A DNA stretch of 64,000 nucleotides from Rhodothermales bacterium (lineage in GTDB: Bacteria; Bacteroidota; Rhodothermia; Rhodothermales; UBA10348). The position numbers and the translations under genes were made by a program. Where the stretch lies: NCBI GenBank assembly GCA_024711125.1, contig JANJTM010000068.1, positions 62,001 through 126,000 of the forward strand, in the 5' to 3' direction. Below, piece by piece: positions 57,126 to 64,000 of this stretch. How positions within the stretch are numbered: the first letter of the stretch is position 1; each line of letters opens with the position of its first letter. The notes beneath the pieces are model-generated. The model had not been told where the DNA came from. It did no database searches and was given only the letters and a program-made list of their open reading frames with translations.

Positions 57126-58523
57126 TCACTTCCGAACGGGCATCTTCGCTCCCGACGACTCCAGCCACGCGTCCAACCTGGCCTTCATGGCTGCGGCACG
57201 GTCGGGCTCGGCGGCCGAGAGATCCCGGGTTTCTCCCGGGTCGTTCGCCAGGCTGAAGAGCTCGACCGAACCGTCGTCGTAGAACTCGATCAGCTTGTAC
57301 GAACCCTCGCGCACGGCCCCGGCCAGCCGGTTTTCGCCGTGGAACGCGTAGTTCGGATAGTGGAAGAACACCGCATCGCGCTCCGGCGCCGCTCCCCCCG
57401 TGGCGAGCCCGAGCAGGCTGACACCGTCGAGGGGCGTCGCGGGATCGGGCGCGAGGCCCGCGGCTTCGAGGAAGGTCGGGTAGAAGTCCATGCTGACGGC
57501 CGGAACGTCGGTGACCGAGCCAGCCGGCACGCGCCCGGTCCACCGCATGACGAGCGGAACCCGGATTCCGCCCTCGTAGAGATGGCCCTTCACGCCGCGC
57601 AGGGGCTTCGCGTCGGCGACGCCGCCGTACGGGCCGTTGTCCGAGGTGAAGACGATGAGCGTTTCGCCTCCGATTCCCATCGAGTCGATCGCGGCGACGA
57701 TGCGCCCCACGGCCCGGTCGAGCGCCTCGATCTGGGCGGCATAGCGCTGCGCCGATTCGAGCCCGTCGCCGTGGTCGACGAACCCGTCCCGTGCCGTCCA
57801 CTTGGCCACCAGGTCCTCGGGCGCGTCCATCGGCCAGTGCACGACGTAGTTCCATAGCGCCACGAAGAACGGGCGGTCTCCGGCCTCCTTCATGAACCCG
57901 ATCGCGTCGTCGGCGAGCCGGTCGTCCAGGAACTCGCCGGGCCTCCGATCCTCGATGGCGGGGTTGCGGTACGGATCGAAGTAGGAGGGGGGACCTCCGA
58001 AACTCGTTCCGCCCACGTTCACGTCGAAGCCCTGGTGCTCGGGCCGGCGGTCCGGCTCGACGGTGGCCTGTTCGGAATTGACGCCCGAGAGGTGCCACTT
58101 TCCGAAGAAACCCGTGGCGTACCCGGCCTCCTTGAGGCGTTCGGCGATCGTCACGTAGGAGAGGTCGAGATGGTTCCGCATCTCGGCGGCCCGCATCGTC
58201 GCGCCGAGGGGCTCGAACTGGGCCTGGTCTCCCGTGATGTGGTTCGTGATGTGCAGCCGGGCGGGCGACTGGCCCGTCATGATGGCGGCCCGGGTCGGGG
58301 AGCAGACGGGCGACGCGGCATACGCGTCGGTGAAGCGGATGCCCTCGGCCGCGAGACGGTCCAGGTTCGGTGTCTCGAGGAGGGTGTTGCCCTGGAATCC
58401 GACGTCCATCCAGCCCATGTCGTCGACGAGGACCAGGACGATGTTGGGCGGACGGGTCGGCTCGGGCTCGGGCGTGGAGCACGCGGCCAGGACGGCGAGT
58501 GCCGCCAGGAGCATCCTGCGCAT
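57126..58523 (-). CDS. Sulfatase lipoprotein, copy 2
   Basis: 465 residues from ATG 58523 (MRRMLLAALAVLAAC, lipobox Cys15). The longer frame to 59108 is antisense overlap with the next gene and rejected. Type I sulfatase with formylglycine motif CSPTR (Cys74) in SPVCSPTRAAIMTGQ, metal ligands in VLVDDMGWMD and FTSDNGPYGG, and catalytic His in GKWHLSGVN and WPMDAPED context. It belongs to the arylsulfatase A/N-acetylgalactosamine-6-sulfatase-like group. Together with copy 1 it suggests use of sulfated polysaccharides. The upstream gene (58547-59671) is only 23 bp away. Confidence 0.9.
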   Translation of the reverse strand: MRRMLLAALAVLAACSTPEPEPTRPPNIVLVLVDDMGWMDVGFQGNTLLETPNLDRLAAEGIRFTDAYAASPVCSPTRAAIMTGQSPARLHITNHITGDQAQFEPLGATMRAAEMRNHLDLSYVTIAERLKEAGYATGFFGKWHLSGVNSEQATVEPDRRPEHQGFDVNVGGTSFGGPPSYFDPYRNPAIEDRRPGEFLDDRLADDAIGFMKEAGDRPFFVALWNYVVHWPMDAPEDLVAKWTARDGFVDHGDGLESAQRYAAQIEALDRAVGRIVAAIDSMGIGGETLIVFTSDNGPYGGVADAKPLRGVKGHLYEGGIRVPLVMRWTGRVPAGSVTDVPAVSMDFYPTFLEAAGLAPDPATPLDGVSLLGLATGGAAPERDAVFFHYPNYAFHGENRLAGAVREGSYKLIEFYDDGSVELFSLANDPGETRDLSAAEPDRAAAMKARLDAWLESSGAKMPVRK

Positions 58524-58546
58524 GGGGTTCCGGGTTCGTGGGCCGT

Positions 58547-59671
58547 TCAGGGGGTCGGCTCCAAGGTATCGAATCGGCGCAACTCGTGCCGGACGCCCCA
58601 CCGGGCGAGATCGTCCAGCGTGCGCTCGGGGTCCACGAGGAGACCCATGCAGTGAAGGCCCGGTCGTGCCGACGTGCCGTCGAGCAGTTGTCCGATGCAC
58701 GAAACGACCGGCAATACCGTGAACCCGTAGGCCGAGTCGCAGGTCGTGCGCAACTCCAGACGGGTCGGTCTGCCGTCGGACCGTCCGTCGGCGAGCAGGA
58801 CGAAGACGACACCCTCCGGCGTGCGGGAGAACCGGTTGATGCCGAACGCCAGCGCGCGCGCCCAGAAGTTGCGCAGGAGGCCCCTGCGCAGCGCGAACGA
58901 CAGCGCGGCGAGCGGAAAGACGACGTAGTCGGTGAAGGAGTTGAACCCGGCCACGTAGACGCCGGCCTGCCGCAGCCCCAGCTTCGCAGGGAGCTCCCGC
59001 ATTTCCACGAGATCCATGGGCCAACACGCCCGGCGGCCGAAATCCGGCCCGAAATCGACGCGCAGGGCATCCTTCGACCCGGCGCGTCGCCATGCGCCGC
59101 CGTCCCACACGTCCGCATGGAAATCGGCCACCATGTCGACGATCTCGGCGATCGACCGCGGATCCTCGACGCGTTCGTGCATCACGAACGCGACGCGGGC
59201 CGTGTCGAACCGATCGAAAAGGGAGGCGCCGCGGCGGACGTAGACGGCCGGAAGGCCGGGGTGGAAACCGCCCTGGGTTACCAGGACGCGGTCTTCGGCG
59301 AGCGCGCGGGTGGCAAGCGGGGCGAGGCGATCGGGCGTGGTCGGGTCGAAGAACAGGTCCACGTAGTCGGCCCCGGCATCGAGCGCCGCGCCCGCGATGC
59401 GGGGGGCGTCCGGCGCGGACGTGGTGGCGGCGACGACGACCCGGGCGCCCGCGACGGCCGGCGAGAGGCTGTCGGCTTGCGAGGTATCCACGGTCCGTGC
59501 CTCGGCGCGTCCGGGGAACGCACGGTCGAGTTCGGCGGACAGTTCGACAGCCTTCCGGGCATCGCGGCCCGCGACGGCCACGCGCGCGTCGGTCCGGGCG
59601 AGCAACTCCCGGCAGAGTCGCCGTCCGGCGCCTCCGTATCCTCCGAGGACCACGACGAGATGGTTTTCCAT
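58547..59671 (-). CDS. Saccharopine dehydrogenase-like NAD(P)-binding protein
   Basis: 374 residues. N-terminal Rossmann fold with GGYGGAGRRLCRELL (GxGGxG) and AVAGRDARKAVELSAEL, AATTSAPDAPRIAGAALDAGADYVDLFF as in saccharopine dehydrogenase NADP-binding domains. The C-terminal part (KLGLRQAGVYVAGFNSFTDYVVFPLAALSFAL ... LRNFWARALAFGINRF) is partly hydrophobic. The product is probably not lysine-pathway saccharopine dehydrogenase, because relatives with this N-terminus include trans-acting enoyl reductases. It follows ilvE (37 bp gap) and precedes sulfatase 2, forming a minus-strand run of three. Confidence 0.78.
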   Translation of the reverse strand: MENHLVVVLGGYGGAGRRLCRELLARTDARVAVAGRDARKAVELSAELDRAFPGRAEARTVDTSQADSLSPAVAGARVVVAATTSAPDAPRIAGAALDAGADYVDLFFDPTTPDRLAPLATRALAEDRVLVTQGGFHPGLPAVYVRRGASLFDRFDTARVAFVMHERVEDPRSIAEIVDMVADFHADVWDGGAWRRAGSKDALRVDFGPDFGRRACWPMDLVEMRELPAKLGLRQAGVYVAGFNSFTDYVVFPLAALSFALRRGLLRNFWARALAFGINRFSRTPEGVVFVLLADGRSDGRPTRLELRTTCDSAYGFTVLPVVSCIGQLLDGTSARPGLHCMGLLVDPERTLDDLARWGVRHELRRFDTLEPTP

Positions 59672-59708
59672 GGCGCAGGCACGATGAGGTCGCGCGCGCC
59701 GCCCCGGA

Positions 59709-60629
59709 TCAGGCCGCCGGGATCGGCACGCACCAGTGGAGATAGGCGGGGTCGCGTCCCGTGACGATCCGTCCGTAGCGCTCCCGCAGCGCGGCGCAGA
59801 CCGGACCCTCGGCCCCGTCGGCCACGACGCGGCCCTCGACCTCGCCGATGGCCGAGATCTGCACGCCGGTGCCGCAGAGGAACACCTCGTCGGCGACGAA
59901 CAGCTCCGACCGGTCGATGTCGCGTTCGACGACCTCGAGGCCCAGTTCCTTGGTCGCGAGGTGGATCACCGTGCGGCGCGTGATGCCCTCGAGCACGTTG
60001 GCCGTGACGGGCGGCGTGACCAGCGCGCCGTTCCGCACGATGAAGACGTTGGCGGCGCTGGCCTCGGACACGTGCCCGTCCTGGTTCAGTACGAGCGCCT
60101 CGTCATAGCCGGCCTTGTTGGCCTCGCTCTTGGCGAGGGCGCTGTTCAGGTAGGCGCCGTTGAGCTTGCCGCGCGCCGGGATCATCGTGTCATCCACGCG
60201 CCGCCACGACGAGATCGCCACCCGCAGGAGGCCTGCGGCGTGGATGTAGGCTCCGACCGGCTGCGCGAAGATCGCCACCTTGTCGGTCGCGTCGTGGAGC
60301 TGCACGCGGAAGACCCCGTCGTCCTTGTAGACGATCGGGCGCACGTAGGCGTTCTGTCGAAACCCTTCGGCCGCAAGGAGTTGCACCGTCACGTCGGTGA
60401 GCGACTCCGGCGTGTGGCCGATGTCGGCGAAGATCATCTTCGCGCTCGAGAGAAGCCGACGGTAGTGGTCGAGAGGGCGGAAGAGCCAGAGCCGCCGCTC
60501 GTCGGTGTTCCAGTACGCGCGCAGCCCGCCGAAACAGCCGGTGCCGTAGTGCAGCGTATTGCAGGTGATCGAGACGCGGGCCTGTTCGATCGGAACGATC
60601 GCGCCCTCGAAGTAGGCGAATCGGGTCAT
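59709..60629 (-). CDS. ilvE: Branched-chain amino acid aminotransferase
   Basis: 306 residues from ATG 60629. Class IV PLP aminotransferase for Leu, Ile and Val. PLP lysine K155 in MIPARGKLNGAYLNSALAK; EALVLNQDGHVSEASAANVFIV (Glu contact) and EVFLCGTGVQISAIGEVEGR are conserved. N-terminus FAYFEGAIVPIEQARVSITCNTLHYGTGCFGGLRAYW is typical of the BCAT1-type. A frame extension to 60746 without homology was rejected. Normal length for a bacterial IlvE. Confidence 0.93.
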   Translation of the reverse strand: MTRFAYFEGAIVPIEQARVSITCNTLHYGTGCFGGLRAYWNTDERRLWLFRPLDHYRRLLSSAKMIFADIGHTPESLTDVTVQLLAAEGFRQNAYVRPIVYKDDGVFRVQLHDATDKVAIFAQPVGAYIHAAGLLRVAISSWRRVDDTMIPARGKLNGAYLNSALAKSEANKAGYDEALVLNQDGHVSEASAANVFIVRNGALVTPPVTANVLEGITRRTVIHLATKELGLEVVERDIDRSELFVADEVFLCGTGVQISAIGEVEGRVVADGAEGPVCAALRERYGRIVTGRDPAYLHWCVPIPAA

Positions 60630-60808
60630 GGCTTGAGGTGGCGGGTCAACGGGCCGGGCCGGTCCGCTCCTTCGAGAATACGCACGCTTCCGCCCCCGTG
60701 CACGACCCGGTCCCCTGCCGTACGCCGCGCTTTTTCGCTCCTGCACGGAACCGTCGCCGGGCGTGAAGGTCCCAATCGGCAGGGAAGTGAACAGGCATCA
60801 TCGAAGGA

Positions 60809-61402
60809 ATGCGACGGAACGTGGTTGGATTGCTGGCGCTGTGGCTTCTCGCCGCGCCGACAGGAACGGCGACGGCGCAGGAGGCGGAGCGGGCCGAAGC
60901 GGCGACGGCCGCCGGACACCTCGGCGACAAGATCGCGGCCGATACGCTCGCGCCGGCGCCGTTGCGGCTCAAGGTCATACCGGGTTTCGTGAACAACGCC
61001 AAGCGGCTCGGCCCCAACCCGGATCTATCCGGTCTTCGCCGTTGGGACGCCTTCTCCGGGGTGGTCCCGATCGGCGAACCGCAGTTCTACCGCATTCTCG
61101 GGCAATCAGAGCTCGAGCACATGGCGATCACCGCGCGCAAACGTCGCCGGGTCGCCGTGGTGGCCGGCGCCGCGTCGATGGTCGTGGGTACGCTGCTCTT
61201 CACGTCGCGTCCCCCGCTGGACCGTCCCGCGATCTCGGCCAAGCACCTGGTGGGAGGCTTCATGATCCCGATGGGTGGCCTGACGATCGGGGTGTCGATG
61301 ATCGTCGCCGACCGGAAGCGGGTTCCGCTGGGAATCGCGCAGGAACTCGCCGAAGGCTACAACATGGGCCGGCCCGCTCGGGCTCCTGCGGACCAGGATT
61401 GA
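60809..61402 (+). CDS. Hypothetical secreted/membrane protein
   Basis: 197 residues from ATG 60809 preceded by GAAGGA (ribosome site) at 60802-60807. Signal peptide (VVGLLALWLLAAPTGTATAQ). A soluble part of about 85 residues (APAPLRLKVIPGFVNNAKRLGPNP, YRILGQSELEHMAITARKRRR) is followed by two hydrophobic segments (VAVVAGAASMVVGTLLF, LVGGFMIPMGGLTIGVSMIV) and a polar tail (RVPLGIAQELAEGYN). Unknown family. It is convergent with the glycosidase gene and divergent from ilvE. Confidence 0.6.
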   Translation: MRRNVVGLLALWLLAAPTGTATAQEAERAEAATAAGHLGDKIAADTLAPAPLRLKVIPGFVNNAKRLGPNPDLSGLRRWDAFSGVVPIGEPQFYRILGQSELEHMAITARKRRRVAVVAGAASMVVGTLLFTSRPPLDRPAISAKHLVGGFMIPMGGLTIGVSMIVADRKRVPLGIAQELAEGYNMGRPARAPADQD

Positions 61403-61409
61403 CAGGGCG

Positions 61410-62354
61410 TCACCGGCACCGCGCCACGACGGCCGAGACGACCTGGCGCTCCACGGTTCCGCCGACGGGTCGGTTGAGGAGCACTCCATTCACCACGATC
61501 GTCGACGAACCCCCTCCGTCGAGATTGAGCGCATTGACCGCCCCCAGATTCCAGAGGATGGCGGCCAGCTCCTCCAGGTTCACGCCGCGGCTTTCGGGCT
61601 GCCTGCCGTCCACGACGAGCAGCAGCAGGTCGCCATCGGCCGTGATGCCGGCCGCCGTGCGCGGATGGGTGTTCGGAATGCTGGTTCCGAAAAAGACCTC
61701 TTCGTCGTCGGTGATGCGGATGCGGCCGTTCACGATCAGCATCGGTCCGGCTCCGAGGGCCGAAACGACCGGCCAGGGCCTTTCGTCGGGCTGCCACGTC
61801 GAGTCCGGCGTCACGCCTGGCCGGTGGGGCGGGGGTGAGGACCACGCGAACAGCGAATCGCCGCGCGTCGCGCCCCAGGCCATCTCCGGGCGCCCCTCGG
61901 ATGTGAAGCCGAGGGAGGCGCGCGCCGTGAGGTACCGAAGGTCTCCCCGGGTGACGACATCCGTCGCCGGTGCCCGCAAGCCGCCCGCGTCAGCGAGCAG
62001 GCCCACGTGCACGGCAGGATCGGCCGCCATGTCAAAGTAGCCGCCGTTGACCGCGACGCACGCGCCGGGATCGGCCGCAAACGAACTCGTCGGCTCCTTG
62101 CCGTCGGCGTCGTCCGAGGCAACGACCGACAGCTCGACCGAGGGACCGGGAGCGATGCGCACCAACCATGCCCGGAGCGAATCGCCACGGCCCTCGAAGA
62201 CACGCACGGAGGAAGGCAAACGCACGTCGAGGGAGTCGAGCGGCGCCCAGGAAACGGGTCCGGCCGCCGACGCCGATCGCTGGGCAGACGCCGCCCCGGG
62301 GCCTCCGGCCAGGAAGATCCCGGCCGCTGCGACCAGCGCGACGAGGAATCTCAC
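61410..62354 (-). CDS. Phosphodiester glycosidase family protein (NAGPA/DUF2233)
   Basis: 314 residues from GTG 62354, coupled to the kinase upstream by a GTGA overlap (62351-62354). The open frame to 62423 encodes only basic low-complexity residues and was rejected. Signal peptide VRFLVALVAAAGIFLAGGPGAASAQ. Family motifs: CVAVNGGYFDMAADPAVHVG, GLLADAGGLRAP, ALGAGPMLIVNGRI, NTHPRTAAGITADGDLLLLVVDGRQPESRGVNLEELAAILWNLGAVNALNLDGGGSSTIVVNG. The DGGGSST segment is the characteristic site of the N-acetylglucosamine-1-phosphodiester alpha-N-acetylglucosaminidase-like family. The enzyme probably cleaves sugar phosphodiesters in the envelope. Confidence 0.85.
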   Translation of the reverse strand: MRFLVALVAAAGIFLAGGPGAASAQRSASAAGPVSWAPLDSLDVRLPSSVRVFEGRGDSLRAWLVRIAPGPSVELSVVASDDADGKEPTSSFAADPGACVAVNGGYFDMAADPAVHVGLLADAGGLRAPATDVVTRGDLRYLTARASLGFTSEGRPEMAWGATRGDSLFAWSSPPPHRPGVTPDSTWQPDERPWPVVSALGAGPMLIVNGRIRITDDEEVFFGTSIPNTHPRTAAGITADGDLLLLVVDGRQPESRGVNLEELAAILWNLGAVNALNLDGGGSSTIVVNGVLLNRPVGGTVERQVVSAVVARCR

Positions 62355-64000
62355 CGCGAATGCAGCGACTTGGCGACGACGGCGGCGAGGTCGGCGACGC
62401 TGAAGGGTTTCTCGAGGAAGCATGCCCCCGCAACGGCGGTCGGGTGCTTTGTGACGATGTCCGGGCCGTACCCCGAGGTGAATACCACCGGCAGCCCGGG
62501 GAACCGCTCCCGAAGTCGCTCGGCCATCGTCGGACCGTCCATCCCGGGTAGAATGACGTCGGTGATCACGAGGTTGCAGCGCGCGCCGGGTCTGCCCATC
62601 ACTTCGAGGGCACTTTCGGCGCTGAGCACCGGGGTTACGTGGTGCCCCAGATCCTCCAGGAGTTCGGCAGCCATGTCGAGCAGGACAGGTTCGTCATCCA
62701 CCAGCAGGATGGAGGCGAATTCCGGGGGTTCATCGGCCGAAACCTGCGCGGCGGCCGGCGCGAGGTCCTCGCCGCACGGTGCGCTTCCGCTGCGGGGGAT
62801 GTAGAGCTGGAATCGTGTTCCGATGCCGGGCGAAGAGTCGACACGAATGTACCCGCCGGCCTGCGTGATGATGCCGAATACGGACGGTAGGCCGAGGCCC
62901 GTGCCCTTCCCCGAGGGTTTCGTCGTGAAGAACGGCTCCCAGATGCGTGCCAGCGTGGATTCGTCCATTCCCGAGCCGTCGTCACGGACCGTCAGCAGGA
63001 TGAACGGGCCCGGAACGACGGCCTCGCCGGGCATCAGGTCATCCTCCTCGACCGAGACCGGAAGCGTGGAAATCCAGACGTTTCCCAACGGCGTCGTGGC
63101 GTCGCGCGCGTTCGTGCACAGGTTCACGAGGATCCGGTCCAGTTGGACGGGATCCATGATCACGTCGTCGACGTCAGGCGCGCCCGGCTCCCATCGCAAC
63201 GTTCGTTCGTCTCCGAGAATCGACCGAAGCGTCGGAAGCAGGACTTCGACCTGGCGATCGATGGCGAGAGGGACCGGGTGGAGCGGCTGCTGACGGGCGA
63301 TCGTCAGCAGCTGCTTCGTGAGCGCGGCGGCGCGCCCGGTGGCATCCCGGATCTCGTCGAGGTGCTTGGCGATCGGGGACCCTCCCGCATGGGCGCTCGC
63401 GAGATCGGCGCGCCCCAGGATCATCGTGAGCAGATTGTTGAAATCGTGCGCGATGAACCCTGCCAGACGGGCGATCGACTCGAGGTTCTGGGTCTTGGCG
63501 ATGTGCTCCTCGGCGGTTCGCCGCTCGGTCACGTCCATGGCCATGCTGAGCACGGCCCTTCGTCCATCCGATAACTTGCCCAGGGGTGTGGACATGAAAT
63601 CCCAGGTTCTCAATGAGCCGTCGTGGCACCGCACGCGGTATTCACCCTCTGCCGCCGGCCCCTCCAGGTCGTACTGGCCGAGAATGTGGTCGAGTACCTC
63701 GTCCTCCCGTCCGGGATACACCCTGCGAACCCACGAATCCACGGTCGGTAGATCCTCCTTTCCGTAGCCGGAAATACGGGTCCAGGCATCGTTCACGAAC
63801 AGGATCTCTCCTCCTTCCGCGTGGACCACGATAGGGAAGGGGCTCGCCTTGACCACGAGCCGGAAACGGTCCTCGGCCTCGCGGGCTGCGGCCCTCGCCC
63901 GCATCCGGCGCGCGATGTCGTGCACGATCGCGAACAGGACCGGGCGTCCTCCCATGCGGGCCGGGCCTGCGAAGATCTCCACGTCGGCCATCCTGCCGTC
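62351..64000 (-). CDS. PAS-histidine kinase-receiver hybrid, 5' truncated by window edge
   Basis: Frame open to the window end; 546 residues from the first ATG (63991), but the upstream bases still encode DGRM, completing a PAS/PAC signature (DGRMADVEIFAGP...VLFAIVHDIARR), so the gene extends beyond the window. Visible: C-terminal part of PAS1, PAS2 (FRLVVKASPFPIVVHAEGGEILFVNDAWTRISGYGKEDL; WDFMSTPLGKLSDGRRAVLSMAMDVTERR), HisKA with phosphohistidine H182 (counted from 63991) in IAHDFNNLLTMILGRADL, HATPase (N box NLCTNARDAT, FEPFFTTKPSGKGTGLGLPSVFGI) and a C-terminal receiver (ILLVDDEPVLLDMAAELLEDL; phosphoacceptor in LVITDVILPGMDG; K in FLEKPF). Cytosolic. Its stop overlaps the glycosidase GTG start. 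Confidence 0.9.
   Translation of the reverse strand, partial: DGRMADVEIFAGPARMGGRPVLFAIVHDIARRMRARAAAREAEDRFRLVVKASPFPIVVHAEGGEILFVNDAWTRISGYGKEDLPTVDSWVRRVYPGREDEVLDHILGQYDLEGPAAEGEYRVRCHDGSLRTWDFMSTPLGKLSDGRRAVLSMAMDVTERRTAEEHIAKTQNLESIARLAGFIAHDFNNLLTMILGRADLASAHAGGSPIAKHLDEIRDATGRAAALTKQLLTIARQQPLHPVPLAIDRQVEVLLPTLRSILGDERTLRWEPGAPDVDDVIMDPVQLDRILVNLCTNARDATTPLGNVWISTLPVSVEEDDLMPGEAVVPGPFILLTVRDDGSGMDESTLARIWEPFFTTKPSGKGTGLGLPSVFGIITQAGGYIRVDSSPGIGTRFQLYIPRSGSAPCGEDLAPAAAQVSADEPPEFASILLVDDEPVLLDMAAELLEDLGHHVTPVLSAESALEVMGRPGARCNLVITDVILPGMDGPTMAERLRERFPGLPVVFTSGYGPDIVTKHPTAVAGACFLEKPFSVADLAAVVAKSLHSR

Noticed and set aside
1-64000. CRISPR arrays, transposases, integrases, toxin-antitoxin pairs, phage genes
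   Set aside because: None was found: the only regular repeats are the 52-bp and 21-bp units, which lack spacers, and no recombinase motif was seen.

Overview
This is one contiguous stretch of a high-G+C bacterial chromosome with tightly packed genes on both strands and no rRNA, tRNA, CRISPR array, insertion sequence or phage gene that I can see. The best guess for the host is a high-G+C member of the Bacteroidota/Rhodothermota group (Rhodothermia-like). Two large secreted proteins end in type IX secretion (T9SS) sorting domains with the YPNPFNP / WPNPFNP signature, and a third carries a similar domain at its N-terminus. The Lgt protein has the Bacteroidota-style active-site variant. Several promoters read as TTG-N20-TAnn, the spacing of the Bacteroidota -33/-7 promoter. 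This placement is inference; no marker gene was searched.

Left part (1-15853): housekeeping genes. These are the end of hisS, lgt, a PLP-dependent decarboxylase and an RlmB-type rRNA methyltransferase in one + strand run. A long - strand run follows: small hypothetical, degenerate M1 peptidase with HEAT repeats, LPG-synthase-like flippase, lolA, class V aminotransferase, thpR, coiled-coil membrane protein, hisA and a polytopic membrane protein. metG then runs on + with an overlapping 130-residue hypothetical.

Middle part (16143-32476): a secreted or surface lipoprotein in a locally AT-richer patch; two paralogous secreted amidohydrolases flanking an ECF sigma / anti-sigma / HEAT-repeat operon; a YbaK-type deacylase; a receiver-kinase hybrid; an HGSNAT-like acyltransferase; an FTR1-type iron permease fused to cytochrome c, whose promoter overlaps a perfect palindrome; a glycosylasparaginase; a DUF305 lipoprotein; and an LVIVD-repeat protein.

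Right part (32673-64000): very large secreted proteins (an LRR / beta-helix / LCAT-like lipase / T9SS fusion of 1689 residues and a 1478-residue protein with four formylglycine-generating-enzyme-like domains), two sulfatases, a HmuY-like protein, a PepX-type peptidase, ArfB, a PQQ-type sugar dehydrogenase, a FIST-FIST-histidine-kinase operon, a T9SS-exported amidase with a TolB-like partner, ilvE with a saccharopine-dehydrogenase-like gene, a phosphodiester glycosidase and a PAS-kinase-receiver hybrid cut by the window end.

The items I would look at first are: (1) a 52-bp tandem repeat present at two intergenic loci 27 kb apart, in the same orientation relative to transcription at both; (2) the overlapping promoter/palindrome of the iron permease; (3) the paired FIST sensors overlapping a histidine kinase; (4) the four-domain FGE-like protein with an N-terminal T9SS-like module and no catalytic cysteines; (5) the LRR-lipase fusion.
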